Source: Syntrophaceae bacterium PtaB.Bin038
Lineage (GTDB): Bacteria > Desulfobacterota > Syntrophia > Syntrophales > UBA2192
Direction of reading: 5' to 3'
DNA length: 7,855 nt
Assembly: GCA_002067855.1 (NCBI GenBank)
Contig: MVQS01000186.1
Span: 1 to 7,855 of the forward strand
The first letter of the stretch is position 1. Each line of letters starts with the position of its first letter. The notes beneath the pieces are model-generated. The model saw only the letters and a program-made list of their open reading frames with translations, did no database searches and was not told the origin of the DNA. Made by a program: the position numbers and the translations under genes. Positions 1-6,765 of the stretch are shown piece by piece.

Positions 1-1160
1 CCCCCGTTGCCCAGGTAGGGGAAGTAATCCGTTGCCTCGTAGGCCTCCTCGATGAGCTTCGAGGGGCTGTAGCAGTTCGAGTACCACGCGGGTATGGAGT
101 CGAAGGCCTGGTCGACGAGCAAATCGGCCAGGCAAGGGCGCTTCTCGGGATAGAAGGCGCGCCATTGCCCGTCCGTTCCGATCACGTCGGCGCCGCCGAT
201 CCCGCTCAGCTCCTCCAGGGCCCGGTTCCAGTAGAGCACGCGGTGGTCCCGGCCGATGACGAATGCGGCGATGGGCGAGCCGCCGATGATGCGGCGGAGG
301 CGCTGCTCGCTTTCCTTCAGGTCCGCCTCGGCGCGCTTTCGCTCGGTGATGTCCTCGTAGGTGGCGACGATGCCCTTCTCCTGAAGGGTCTCGCCGATGC
401 GCGATGTGCTGACGTAGCACAGGATGTCGCGGCCGTCCCGGTGCCGGCAGGGGAACTCTTCGCCGTACGTTCTCTGCCTCTCCAGGACGGGGTAGAAGCG
501 CCGCCCGATCTCCTCGTACTCGGCATCGCTGCGGTAGAGAACCCGCGTGCCCCGTCCTGCGAGTTCCTCGGGCTTCCATCCGAAGACCGCCTCCGTGGCC
601 CGGTTGGCAAAGAGGATGTTTCTTTCGCGCAGCACGATCACCGCCACGGGCAGGGCGTCGAGGATGGAGGCCCCGACGGTTTCCATCTCCTCGAGCCTCT
701 GCCGGGTTTCCTTCTGCTCCGTGATGTCCATGTAGCTGCCGTGGACGGCCCTCTCGCCCCGGAACGAGACGGACGCCACGGTGCCGAGGATCCACCGGAT
801 CCTGCCGTCCTTTGTCACCGCGCGGAACTCGTACGGGGTGCTCCTGCGGCCCCGAAGCATCTCGATGGCGTCCCTTCGCACCTGCTCCCGGTCCTCGGGG
901 TGTACGATCACGAGCGAGTCCTGTCCCAGGAGATCGCCGGCGCGGTAACCCGTGCTCTGCTCGAACCGAGCATTGAGAAAGCGGAACTTCCCGTTCACGA
1001 GGAAAAAGACCCCCACCGGGCTGCTGTCCGCCAGGCTTCGGTACAGGGCCCCCGTGTCGCGAAGCGCGGCCTCAGCCTCCTGCAGCCGGGCAATCTCGAC
1101 CCGCAGGGAGTCGAGCTCCCCGATGAGATCCGCCTTGGTCCGGCGCTCGTCTTTCTTCAT
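1..1160 (-). CDS. Multi-PAS sensor protein, C-terminal part beyond window
   Basis: Signal-sensing protein, probably the sensory half of a histidine kinase or diguanylate cyclase; the output domain lies outside the window, so the activity is unknown. I translated the minus strand from ATG at 1160-1158 and found 386 uninterrupted codons to the left edge. Residues about 5-35 are a charged, probably coiled-coil segment. PAS 1 covers about 37-150 and ends in MDITEQK; PAS 2 covers about 163-275 and ends in YEDITERKRAEADLKESEQR, the typical PAC-to-linker motif; PAS 3 begins about 285. PAS 3 carries an unusual segment (RPCLADLLVD, then YSPSKLIEEAYEATDYFPYL) that I recall from multi-PAS sensors of delta-proteobacteria. 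No transmembrane helix or signal peptide is visible, so a cytoplasmic location is likely. The start is backed by GAGGGG about nine bases upstream. It is divergent from the superoxide dismutase gene. Redox or oxygen sensing is possible but not shown. Confidence 0.9.
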   Translation of the reverse strand, partial: MKKDERRTKADLIGELDSLRVEIARLQEAEAALRDTGALYRSLADSSPVGVFFLVNGKFRFLNARFEQSTGYRAGDLLGQDSLVIVHPEDREQVRRDAIEMLRGRRSTPYEFRAVTKDGRIRWILGTVASVSFRGERAVHGSYMDITEQKETRQRLEEMETVGASILDALPVAVIVLRERNILFANRATEAVFGWKPEELAGRGTRVLYRSDAEYEEIGRRFYPVLERQRTYGEEFPCRHRDGRDILCYVSTSRIGETLQEKGIVATYEDITERKRAEADLKESEQRLRRIIGGSPIAAFVIGRDHRVLYWNRALEELSGIGGADVIGTDGQWRAFYPEKRPCLADLLVDQAFDSIPAWYSNCYSPSKLIEEAYEATDYFPYLGNG

Positions 1161-1365
1161 CCGGCCGTTCCCCTCGTCGGGACCGCGGGGCCCCGAAACT
1201 TTTTCACCTGTTTTTCTTCGCCCCGTTACGGTACACTGATCGGGCTGCTCGTATCGGCGGCCCGGCGGGTCGCGGGCCTGCGGGGTCGCTTTCGCAACAT
1301 TGTTCGCGCTTCCAACCGGGAGCCTTTAGCGGGAGTTCCTTCCCGGGAGAGGACGGAATCGAGCC
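1161..1365. promoter_or_regulatory. Divergent intergenic region between PAS sensor and sod
   Basis: These 205 bases must hold the start signals for both the minus-strand sensor gene and the plus-strand superoxide dismutase gene. No strong sigma-70 or sigma-54 consensus could be recognised. Weak candidates are TACACT at 1232-1237 (four of six matches to a -10 box, plus strand) and TTGTTC at 1300-1305 as a possible -35 box. A perfect 10-base palindrome, CGGGGCCCCG, lies at 1186-1195, close to the sensor start. A 5-bp stem (1330-1334 with 1341-1345) sits just before the sod ribosome binding region. In sequence this GC-rich, such palindromes may be chance. The promoter role is inferred from the divergent layout only. 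Confidence 0.4.
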
Positions 1366-1989
1366 ATGGAAAAGCCGCACTTCTATTCTTTACCAAAACT
1401 GCCCTACGGTTACAAGGAATTGGCGCCGTTCATGTCCGAGGAGCAGCTGCAGCTGCACCACGAAAAGCACCACCAGGCCTACGTGACCGGAGCGAATGCC
1501 GTCTTCGAGAAGCTCGAGCAGGCAAGGAAGGCGGGGGGCGATCTCGACATGAAGGCCACCCTCAAGGAGCTGTCCTTCCACATCGGCGGGCACCTCCTGC
1601 ACGGCCTCTTCTGGGAAAACCTGGCGCCGGCGGGCAGGGGCGGCGGCGGGCAGCCGGCGGGCATCCTGGGTGCGGCCATTGACAAGGAATTCGGCAGCTT
1701 CGAGCGCTTCCAGACGGAGTTTTCCCAGGCGGCCGTCACCGACGAGGGCTCCGGCTGGGCCGCGCTGAGCTGGTGCCGGATGTCGAACCGGCCGCTCGTC
1801 ATGCAGATCGAGAAGCACAACGTGGACGTGTACCCCGCGTTCCCGATCCTCCTGGTGCTCGACGTCTGGGAGCACGCCTACTACCTGGATTACAGGAACC
1901 TGAGGGCGAAGTTCGTCGAGGCCTTCTGGAGCATCGTGAACTGGGAGGAGGCGAACCGTCGGTTCACGACCCTGCTCAAGGGGTCGTGA
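1366..1989 (+). CDS. sodB: Superoxide dismutase, Fe/Mn family
   Basis: Cytoplasmic enzyme that converts superoxide to oxygen and hydrogen peroxide using an iron or manganese ion. The 207-residue protein has the expected family length and both domains: an N-terminal helical hairpin (LPYGYKELAPFMSEEQLQLHH) and the C-terminal alpha/beta domain. The four metal ligands are present: His31 (LHHEKHHQAYV), His79 (HGLFWENL), Asp166 and His170 (DVWEHAYYLDYRN). No signal peptide is seen. The segment around 128-170 (GSGWAAL, MQIEKHN, PILLVLDVWEH) resembles archaeal and cambialistic superoxide dismutases more than E. coli SodB, and His151 in IEKHN falls where a second-sphere Gln or His tunes metal choice. 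Metal preference therefore cannot be assigned, and the sodB symbol is only a family label. A purine-rich GGGAGAGGA at 1344-1352 lies somewhat far (13 bases) from the ATG. A DUF4243 gene follows after 23 bases, so the two are probably cotranscribed. Confidence 0.95.
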   Translation: MEKPHFYSLPKLPYGYKELAPFMSEEQLQLHHEKHHQAYVTGANAVFEKLEQARKAGGDLDMKATLKELSFHIGGHLLHGLFWENLAPAGRGGGGQPAGILGAAIDKEFGSFERFQTEFSQAAVTDEGSGWAALSWCRMSNRPLVMQIEKHNVDVYPAFPILLVLDVWEHAYYLDYRNLRAKFVEAFWSIVNWEEANRRFTTLLKGS

Positions 1990-2000
1990 AACAGCCGGTC

Positions 2001-2006
2001 GGGGGA
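2001..2006 (+). promoter_or_regulatory. Ribosome binding site deciding the start of the DUF4243 gene
   Basis: GGGGGA lies six bases before ATG 2013. The same frame is open back to 1773, inside sod, but the upstream translation is an out-of-frame reading of the superoxide dismutase gene. This site, together with the family-like N-terminus after 2013, fixes the start there. Confidence 0.6.
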
Positions 2007-2012
2007 AATCCG

Positions 2013-3086
2013 ATGGATGTCATGGATGAGGCACTGGATCTCCTGGAGGAGTCCGGGCCCGAGTACGGCCCCGGCTTCTCGAGCCACGCGCCCATGGCCG
2101 CCGAGGCCATGCTGGCCATCGGGCGCGGGGATGCCGTCATCCCCTGGGTGACGGGGTACCGCAAGCGGCTGCCGGGCAACCCGGCGCCGGGCCTTCCCGT
2201 GCTCGGCGGCTACTGGTTCGAGGCCCTGGGAAGCTTCGGCCGCTACGCCGATTGGGTGACCTGCTTCGAGGAGGAGCTGCGGGAGGACGACTGGTGCACC
2301 GTCCTGAACGTCTGGGTGCCCCGCCTGCTGCCCGGCATGGTGGGGGCGGCCTGGCACGGCGCCATCCGCACGGGACATGCCGTTCGCAGCCTCAACCGGG
2401 AGGAGTCCCCCGCGAAAATCCGCGAGCTGGCCCGGGCCCTGGCCTACTGGGCCGCCCGCTATCAGTCGCTGCCGGGATTCCCGGTTCCCCGGGTCGACGT
2501 GCGCAACCCGCTGTCGGCCATTGACGACGTCGCGACGCTCCCCGACGAGCAGCGCCTGATGAAGGGCCTCATCGTCGACAAGGTCAGGCGGCTCGGCGGG
2601 TTCGAGCCCTTTGCGCCGGTCATCAACCTCACGGAACCGCCCGACGACATCACGGCCTTCACGGTCGATCTGCTCGAGACCTTCGTCCGCGTCTACCTGG
2701 CGAACGCGACGACGCGGGGAAGCGTCATCACGTTCATTCACGGGGTCACCGGGCCGGGGGCCGTGTACCTCATGGCCGCCTGCCTGCTGCCCGACATCAG
2801 CCGCATCGCCCTGCGCTACGCCTGGCAGGCCTCGGCGGCCCTCTATGCCGCCATCGGGCGCGAAATTGACAGGGCCCCCTACGATGCATATGATGGATCG
2901 AAAGAGGATCTCGTCGCGCGGGCCCTCGACACGGGCGACGAGCACGCCGTCAAGTTCACCGAGGTGTGCCTCCGGGCCCACCGCATGGACCCCCGGCCGA
3001 TCTTCCTCGTGGCGGCCGATCACGCGATTGAGCGCCTTGGGCGACAGGGGCAGGATCAAGCAACAAGCAGCAAGCAACAAGGATAA
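2013..3086 (+). CDS. Questin oxidase family protein (DUF4243)
   Basis: The 357-residue protein matches my recollection of the questin-oxidase / DUF4243 family. Fungal members (GedK, AflY/HypB types) carry out oxidative ring cleavage of anthraquinone-like polyketides; the role of bacterial members is not established, and no polyketide genes are nearby. Supporting motifs: GFSSHAPMAAEAMLAIGR (21-38), WVPRLLPGMVGAAWHGAIRT (101-120) followed by GHAVRSL, ARALAYWAARYQSLPG (140-155), FIHGVTGPGAVYLM (241-254) and DEHAVKFTEVCLRAH (309-323). Regularly spaced histidines (25, 115, 122, 243, 311, 323, 337) may form an active or metal site; that is inference. No signal peptide is seen, so it is probably cytoplasmic. 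It follows sod by 23 bases, suggesting an oxygen- or superoxide-linked function. The last nine residues (349-357, QATSSKQQG) are encoded by a tandem heptamer repeat and are probably not part of the ancestral protein. Confidence 0.85.
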   Translation: MDVMDEALDLLEESGPEYGPGFSSHAPMAAEAMLAIGRGDAVIPWVTGYRKRLPGNPAPGLPVLGGYWFEALGSFGRYADWVTCFEEELREDDWCTVLNVWVPRLLPGMVGAAWHGAIRTGHAVRSLNREESPAKIRELARALAYWAARYQSLPGFPVPRVDVRNPLSAIDDVATLPDEQRLMKGLIVDKVRRLGGFEPFAPVINLTEPPDDITAFTVDLLETFVRVYLANATTRGSVITFIHGVTGPGAVYLMAACLLPDISRIALRYAWQASAALYAAIGREIDRAPYDAYDGSKEDLVARALDTGDEHAVKFTEVCLRAHRMDPRPIFLVAADHAIERLGRQGQDQATSSKQQG

Positions 3087-3119
3087 AAGACCGATAGAAT
3101 CCTTGCTGCTTGCTGCTGA
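3057..3119. repeat. Fold-back element with period-7 arms, overlapping the DUF4243 stop codon
   Basis: The left arm holds four consecutive heptamers at 3057, 3064, 3071 and 3078 (CAAGCAA, CAAGCAG, CAAGCAA, CAAGGAT). The right arm holds reverse-complement units at 3099, 3106 and 3113 (ATCCTTG, CTGCTTG, CTGCTGA). Positions 3066-3084 and 3099-3117 pair over 19 bp with one mismatch around a 14-base loop. The TAA stop codon (3084-3086) lies at the tip of the left arm and in the loop. There is no T-tract after the right arm, so a classical intrinsic terminator is unlikely, although the RNA hairpin could protect the transcript or slow transcription before the next gene. Confidence 0.85.
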
Positions 3120-3155
3120 TGATGGACGAAACAGACTTTCTCTCCGGAGGCACCC

Positions 3156-3542
3156 ATGAAGCTGAGCGAATACTTCGAAACGGCCTCGGGCCTGGGCATT
3201 CTCGCCACGTCGGACGCGGCGGGCGCCGTCGATGCCGCAGTCTATGCCAAGCCCCACTTCATCGACGAGGAGAACGTGGCCTTCATCATGGCCGACAGGC
3301 TCACCCATCGCAACATCCAGCAGAACCCGCGGGCGGCCTACCTGTTCAAGGAGGCCGGCGACAAGTACGTCGGCAGGCGCCTGTACCTCACCAGGACGAA
3401 AGAGATCCAGGATCCGCAGCTCGTAGGCGAGATGCGTCGCAAGAAGTATCCCGAGGTGGCCGGCCGATACGGCGACGAAAACAAGTTCGTCGTCTACTTC
3501 AAGATCGACAGGGTCCTGCCGCTGATCGGGGACAAGGAATAA
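3156..3542 (+). CDS. Pyridoxamine 5'-phosphate oxidase-family flavin-binding protein
   Basis: Small 128-residue cytoplasmic protein of the FMN-binding split-barrel superfamily. It starts MKLSEYFETASGLGILATSD, where the last part is the typical first barrel strand, followed by AAVYAKPHFIDEENVAFIMADRLTHRNIQQNPRAAYLFKE (residues 28-66 approximately), the pattern of this superfamily in which the LTHRNIQQNP segment is expected to lie near the flavin phosphate. True PdxH enzymes are longer, about 200 residues, and have a C-terminal substrate motif that is missing here, so vitamin B6 synthesis is unlikely. A flavin or F420/haem-binding reductase or stress role is more probable, but the substrate is unknown. 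GGAGG at 3146-3150, five bases before ATG, gives a clear start. It is separated from the DUF4243 gene by 69 bases containing the hairpin repeat, so cotranscription with sod is possible but uncertain. Confidence 0.88.
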   Translation: MKLSEYFETASGLGILATSDAAGAVDAAVYAKPHFIDEENVAFIMADRLTHRNIQQNPRAAYLFKEAGDKYVGRRLYLTRTKEIQDPQLVGEMRRKKYPEVAGRYGDENKFVVYFKIDRVLPLIGDKE

Positions 3543-3544
3543 GA

Positions 3545-3704
3545 CAGGGTACGGGGTATCGTGAAAAGATGGAGGGTAAGAAGATAGGGAGTCAGGAAGC
3601 GCGGGGTGTCCCCCCGCAGTTCATCTCGTGGGGGCTTTGCCGAACTTCTCAGCTTCCCGACTTCACAGTCTCATCCTGTTCCGGACCCCGGCCCCCGGAC
3701 CCTG
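3545..3704. repeat. 160-base imperfect fold-back element between the flavoprotein and SDR genes
   Basis: Two arms of about equal length (3545-3600 and 3652-3704) pair at both ends. The outer 12 bases, 3545-3556 (CAGGGTACGGGG), pair with 3693-3704 with one mismatch. The inner 13 bases, 3588-3600, pair with 3652-3664 with two mismatches. The centre contains a GC hairpin, GCGGGG at 3601-3606 with CCCCGC at 3612-3617. The right arm also has a direct repeat of CCGGACCC (3681 and 3695). The element starts two bases after the flavoprotein stop codon and ends just before the ribosome binding site of the next gene, so it fills the whole intergenic region. No coding content is supported within it. Confidence 0.7.
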
Positions 3705-3707
3705 CAC

Positions 3708-3711
3708 GGAG
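3708..3711 (+). promoter_or_regulatory. Ribosome binding site deciding the SDR start
   Basis: GGAG lies six bases before ATG 3718. An in-frame GTG at 3628 would add 30 residues, but these would come entirely from the fold-back repeat and would displace the nucleotide-binding motif from its normal position at the N-terminus. Start 3718 is preferred. Confidence 0.65.
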
Positions 3712-3717
3712 TGTGCG

Positions 3718-4632
3718 ATGAAGGTATTCATGACCGGGGGGACGGGGTTCGTGGGGACGACGCTTGCCCGCGAGCTGACGGCAAAGGGGCACTCGGTGAC
3801 GGTGCTCATGCGCAAGGGCGAGCCGGCCCGGAACCTTCCCGCAGGCGCGAGGGCCCTGCAGGGGGACCCCACGGTCCGCGGGGCCTGGCAGGAAGAGGTC
3901 CCCGGGCACGAGGTGTTCATCAACCTCGCCGGGGCCTCCATCTTCACGCGGTGGACCGACGAGGCGAAGCGCATCATCCGGGAGAGCCGCATTCTCACCA
4001 CGAGGCACCTCGTGGAGGCCATGGCGCCCCGCAAGGGCAAGGAGACCCATCTCTTCAGCACCTCCGGCGCGGGCTATTACGGCTATCACGGCGACGAGGA
4101 GCTGACCGAGGAATCCCCGCCGGGGACCGATTTCCTGGCCCTGCTGTCCCGGGACTGGGAGGGCGAGGCCCTGCGGGCGAAGGATCACGGCGCCCGGGTC
4201 GTGCTGATGCGCTTCGGGATCGTCATGGGCCGAAGCGGCGGGATGCTGGGGGAGGTCGTCCCCGTGTTCCGCATGTTCCTGGGGGCCGACCTCGGGAGCG
4301 GCAGCCAGTGGCTTTCCTGGATCCACGAGATGGACCTGGCCCGCATCTTTCTGTTCCTCATCGAGGAAAACCGGGCCCTCGACGGGCCGGTCAACTGCAC
4401 GGCCCCCGAGCCCGTCCGGAACCGCGAATTCACGAAAACGCTGGGGGGGGTCCTGGGGGTGCCGACCTTCCTGCCGCCCGTGCCCGGCTTCATGCTGCGG
4501 CTGATAAAGGGCGAGTTCGGGAGCGTCATCCTGAGAGGCCAGCGCGTGCTTCCCCGAAAGCTGCTGCAGGCGGGCTTCCGGTTCCGCTACCCCACGCTGG
4601 AAGAGGCGCTGACCGAAATCCTGAGGAAGTAG
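3718..4632 (+). CDS. TIGR01777 family SDR, NAD(P)-dependent epimerase-like (YfcH/SDR39U1 type)
   Basis: Cytoplasmic Rossmann-fold protein of the extended/atypical short-chain dehydrogenase group, 304 residues, the usual length. The dinucleotide-binding motif GGTGFVG is at 7-13 after the first strand MKVFMT. Family signatures follow: INLAGASIFTRWT (68-80) with DEAKRIIRESRILTT, then STSGAGYYGYHGDEELTEES (114-133), RFGIVMGRSGGML (165-177) and WLSWIHEMDLARI (198-210). The C-terminal DUF1731-type domain reads GEFGSVILRGQRVLPRKLLQAGFRFRYP (265-292 approximately). The substrate of this family is not known; the epimerase label comes from fold similarity to sugar-nucleotide epimerases, and the canonical YxxxK catalytic pair is not evident (the YYGYHG segment stands near it). 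The next gene starts three bases after the stop, so the two are probably translationally coupled. Confidence 0.93.
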   Translation: MKVFMTGGTGFVGTTLARELTAKGHSVTVLMRKGEPARNLPAGARALQGDPTVRGAWQEEVPGHEVFINLAGASIFTRWTDEAKRIIRESRILTTRHLVEAMAPRKGKETHLFSTSGAGYYGYHGDEELTEESPPGTDFLALLSRDWEGEALRAKDHGARVVLMRFGIVMGRSGGMLGEVVPVFRMFLGADLGSGSQWLSWIHEMDLARIFLFLIEENRALDGPVNCTAPEPVRNREFTKTLGGVLGVPTFLPPVPGFMLRLIKGEFGSVILRGQRVLPRKLLQAGFRFRYPTLEEALTEILRK

Positions 4633-4635
4633 ACC

Positions 4636-6735
4636 GTGGCAGGCAGGGCATCGGACCCAAAAGCGAATCGGCTCATCCGGGAGAAAAGCCCCTACCTCCT
4701 GCAGCACGCCCGCAACCCCGTGGACTGGTACCCCTGGTCCGACGAGGCCTTCGAGCGGGCCCGGGCGGAAGACAAGCCGGTCTTCCTCTCCGTCGGGTAC
4801 TCGACGTGCCACTGGTGCCACGTGATGGCCCACGAGTCCTTCGAGGACGACGAGGTGGCCCGTCTCATGAACGAGGTGTTCGTCTGCATCAAGGTCGACC
4901 GCGAGGAACGGCCCGACGTGGACGGCATCTACATGACGGTCTGCCAGATCATGACGGGCAGCGGGGGCTGGCCGCTGACCGTTCTCATGACCCCCGACCG
5001 CAAGCCCTTCTTTGCCGGCACCTACATCCCGAAGGAGAACCGCCACGGGCGCATCGGCATGATCGAGCTGATCCAGGGCGTCCGGCGCGTCTGGAAGACA
5101 CGCCGGGGCGACGTGCTCTCGTCGGCCGACCAGGTGTTTCAGGCCCTGAAGAATCTGTCCGCCGAGTCCACCGCGGGGGACGCCCCGGGGACGGAGGCAT
5201 GCCGGGCGGCCTTCGACGCGCTTGCCGGGCAGTACGACGGGGTCAACGGCGGGTTCGGCGGGGCGCCCAAGTTTCCCTCGCCCCATCACTTCCTGTTCCT
5301 GCTGCGCTACGGGAAGCGCACCGGCGAGCCCAGGGCCCTCGAGATGGTCGAGAACAGCCTGACCGCCATGCGCCGGGGGGGCATCTTCGACCAGCTCGGC
5401 TTCGGATTCCACCGCTACTCCACCGACGCCCGGTGGCACCTGCCGCACTTCGAGAAGATGCTCTACGACCAGGCCATGCTCTCCCTCGCGTTCGTCGAGA
5501 CCTTCCAGGCGACGGGAAAAGGGCGGTATGCAAGGACGGCCGAGGAGATCTTCACCTACGTGCTTCGCGACCTGAAGGCCCCCGGGGGAGCCTTCTTCTG
5601 CGCCGAGGATGCCGACAGCGAGGGCGAGGAGGGGAAATTCTACCTGTGGACCGAGCCGGAGATCCGGGAGGCTCTCGACCCTGACGAGGCGGCGCTCGTC
5701 GTCAGGGTCTGCGGCATCGAGAGGGGGGGCAACTTCCTCGACGAGGCCACGCGGTCGCGGACGGGGGGCAACGTCCTCTATCTGGCGCATCCGATGGGGG
5801 AAGAGGCTTCCGGGGAAGTGCGCGCGATGTGGGAAGCCTCGCGGGAGAAGCTCTTCCGGCTTCGGGAGCGACGCGTGCGGCCCGGCAGGGACGACAAGGT
5901 GCTCACGGATTGGAACGGTCTCATGATCGCCGCCCTGGCCCGGGGCGCGGCGGTTCTCGGCCGGCAGGACTGGGCCGAGGCGGCATCGGGGGCCGCCCGT
6001 TTCGTCCTCGAGCGGATGCGGGACGCCCGGGGGCGGCTCCTGCACCGCTACAGGGACGGTGAGGCCGCCGTCGACGGGATGCTCGACGACTACGCCTTTT
6101 TCATCTGGGGGCTCCTGGAGCTCTACGAGGCGGCCCTCGAGCCGGGGTTCCTCAAGACCGCCCTTGAACTTGCCGATAGTACGATCAATCATTTCCACGA
6201 CGGCCGGCACGGGGGCTTCTTCTTCACCGCCTCCGACGGCGAGGCGATCCTCTTGAGGCAGAAAGACAGCTACGACGGGGCGATCCCCTCGGGAAACTCG
6301 GTCATGATGCTCAACCTCCTGAGGCTGTCGCGGATCACGGGCAGGCAGGACCTGGAGCAGAAGGCCATCGGCGTCGCCCGGGCCTTCGCCCGCAACATCG
6401 CGCAGATCCCCTCGGCCTACTCCCAGCTCATGGTCGCCCTCGAATTCCTGGCGGGTCCTTCGTTTGAAATCGTCGTTGCCGGGAAGCCCGGGGCGCGGGA
6501 CACGCAGGAGATGCTGGATGCGGTGAGGAGGGCGTTCATGCCCAGCCGGGTCCTTCTGTTCCGGCCCCGCGGGGCCGGGTCTGCGGCCGTCACGGCGATT
6601 GCCCCCTTCACGAAGGACATGAAATCCGAAGGGGGCCGGGCGACGGCCTACGTGTGCCGCAACTTCGCCTGCTCCAGGCCGGTCCGGACCGTGGAAGAGA
6701 TGATGGGGCTCCTCGGGGCCCCCGCGAAATCCTGA
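4636..6735 (+). CDS. Thioredoxin domain-containing protein, YyaL/SPATA20 type (DUF255)
   Basis: Large two-domain protein, 699 residues, close to the usual length. The N-terminal DUF255 thioredoxin-like domain (about 8-165) begins with the family hallmark NRLIREKSPYLLQHARNPVDW and has a CxxC redox pair at Cys58 and Cys61 (STCHWCHVMAHESF), then KVDREERPDVDGIYM and GGWPLTVLMTP. The C-terminal part (about 185-690) is an alpha/alpha-barrel like six-hairpin glycosidases, with GGIFDQLGFGFHRYSTD (248-264), WHLPHFEKMLYDQA (267-280), CAEDADSEGEEGKF (322-335), VLTDWNGLM (from 422) and a second CxxxxC near the end (CRNFAC, 674-679). The family is widespread but biochemically undefined; some annotators suggest a disulfide or carbohydrate role. 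No signal peptide is seen. The start is GTG at 4636, with GAGG at 4623-4626 inside the upstream gene. It is coupled to the SDR gene, and the exported protein gene follows after 30 bases. Confidence 0.95.
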   Translation: MAGRASDPKANRLIREKSPYLLQHARNPVDWYPWSDEAFERARAEDKPVFLSVGYSTCHWCHVMAHESFEDDEVARLMNEVFVCIKVDREERPDVDGIYMTVCQIMTGSGGWPLTVLMTPDRKPFFAGTYIPKENRHGRIGMIELIQGVRRVWKTRRGDVLSSADQVFQALKNLSAESTAGDAPGTEACRAAFDALAGQYDGVNGGFGGAPKFPSPHHFLFLLRYGKRTGEPRALEMVENSLTAMRRGGIFDQLGFGFHRYSTDARWHLPHFEKMLYDQAMLSLAFVETFQATGKGRYARTAEEIFTYVLRDLKAPGGAFFCAEDADSEGEEGKFYLWTEPEIREALDPDEAALVVRVCGIERGGNFLDEATRSRTGGNVLYLAHPMGEEASGEVRAMWEASREKLFRLRERRVRPGRDDKVLTDWNGLMIAALARGAAVLGRQDWAEAASGAARFVLERMRDARGRLLHRYRDGEAAVDGMLDDYAFFIWGLLELYEAALEPGFLKTALELADSTINHFHDGRHGGFFFTASDGEAILLRQKDSYDGAIPSGNSVMMLNLLRLSRITGRQDLEQKAIGVARAFARNIAQIPSAYSQLMVALEFLAGPSFEIVVAGKPGARDTQEMLDAVRRAFMPSRVLLFRPRGAGSAAVTAIAPFTKDMKSEGGRATAYVCRNFACSRPVRTVEEMMGLLGAPAKS

Positions 6736-6765
6736 AAAACGAATCCTGCAGAAAGGAGTGTTCCC

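Noticed and set aside
1186..1195. CGGGGCCCCG palindrome as an operator or terminator
   Set aside because: It has no loop and is short. Such GC palindromes are expected by chance in this composition, so it is mentioned only as part of the intergenic region.
1645..1670. Glycine-rich run in superoxide dismutase (residues about 90-99)
   Set aside because: A glycine-rich loop at this point is normal in this family, so it was not reported as a repeat.
165..1682. A 505-codon plus-strand open frame over the PAS gene and sod
   Set aside because: The minus strand gives three clear PAS domains over 165-1160, and sod occupies 1366 onward in another frame. The long frame has no recognisable motif.
1773..2012. 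An 80-residue N-terminal extension of the DUF4243 protein
   Set aside because: It overlaps sod out of frame and is Arg/Gly/Pro-rich. The family-like N-terminus and the ribosome binding site point to 2013.
3066..3117. The perfect-looking hairpin as a CRISPR or intrinsic terminator
   Set aside because: There are no spacers between regularly spaced repeats, and no T-tract follows the right arm.
1890..3308. A 472-codon minus-strand open frame opposite the DUF4243 gene
   Set aside because: It is antisense to a recognised protein, with no domain signature and no credible start site.
3606..5684. A 692-codon open frame on the plus strand
   Set aside because: It is the alternative frame over the SDR and YyaL genes, low in complexity (Arg, Gly, Pro) and crosses the boundary between two real genes.
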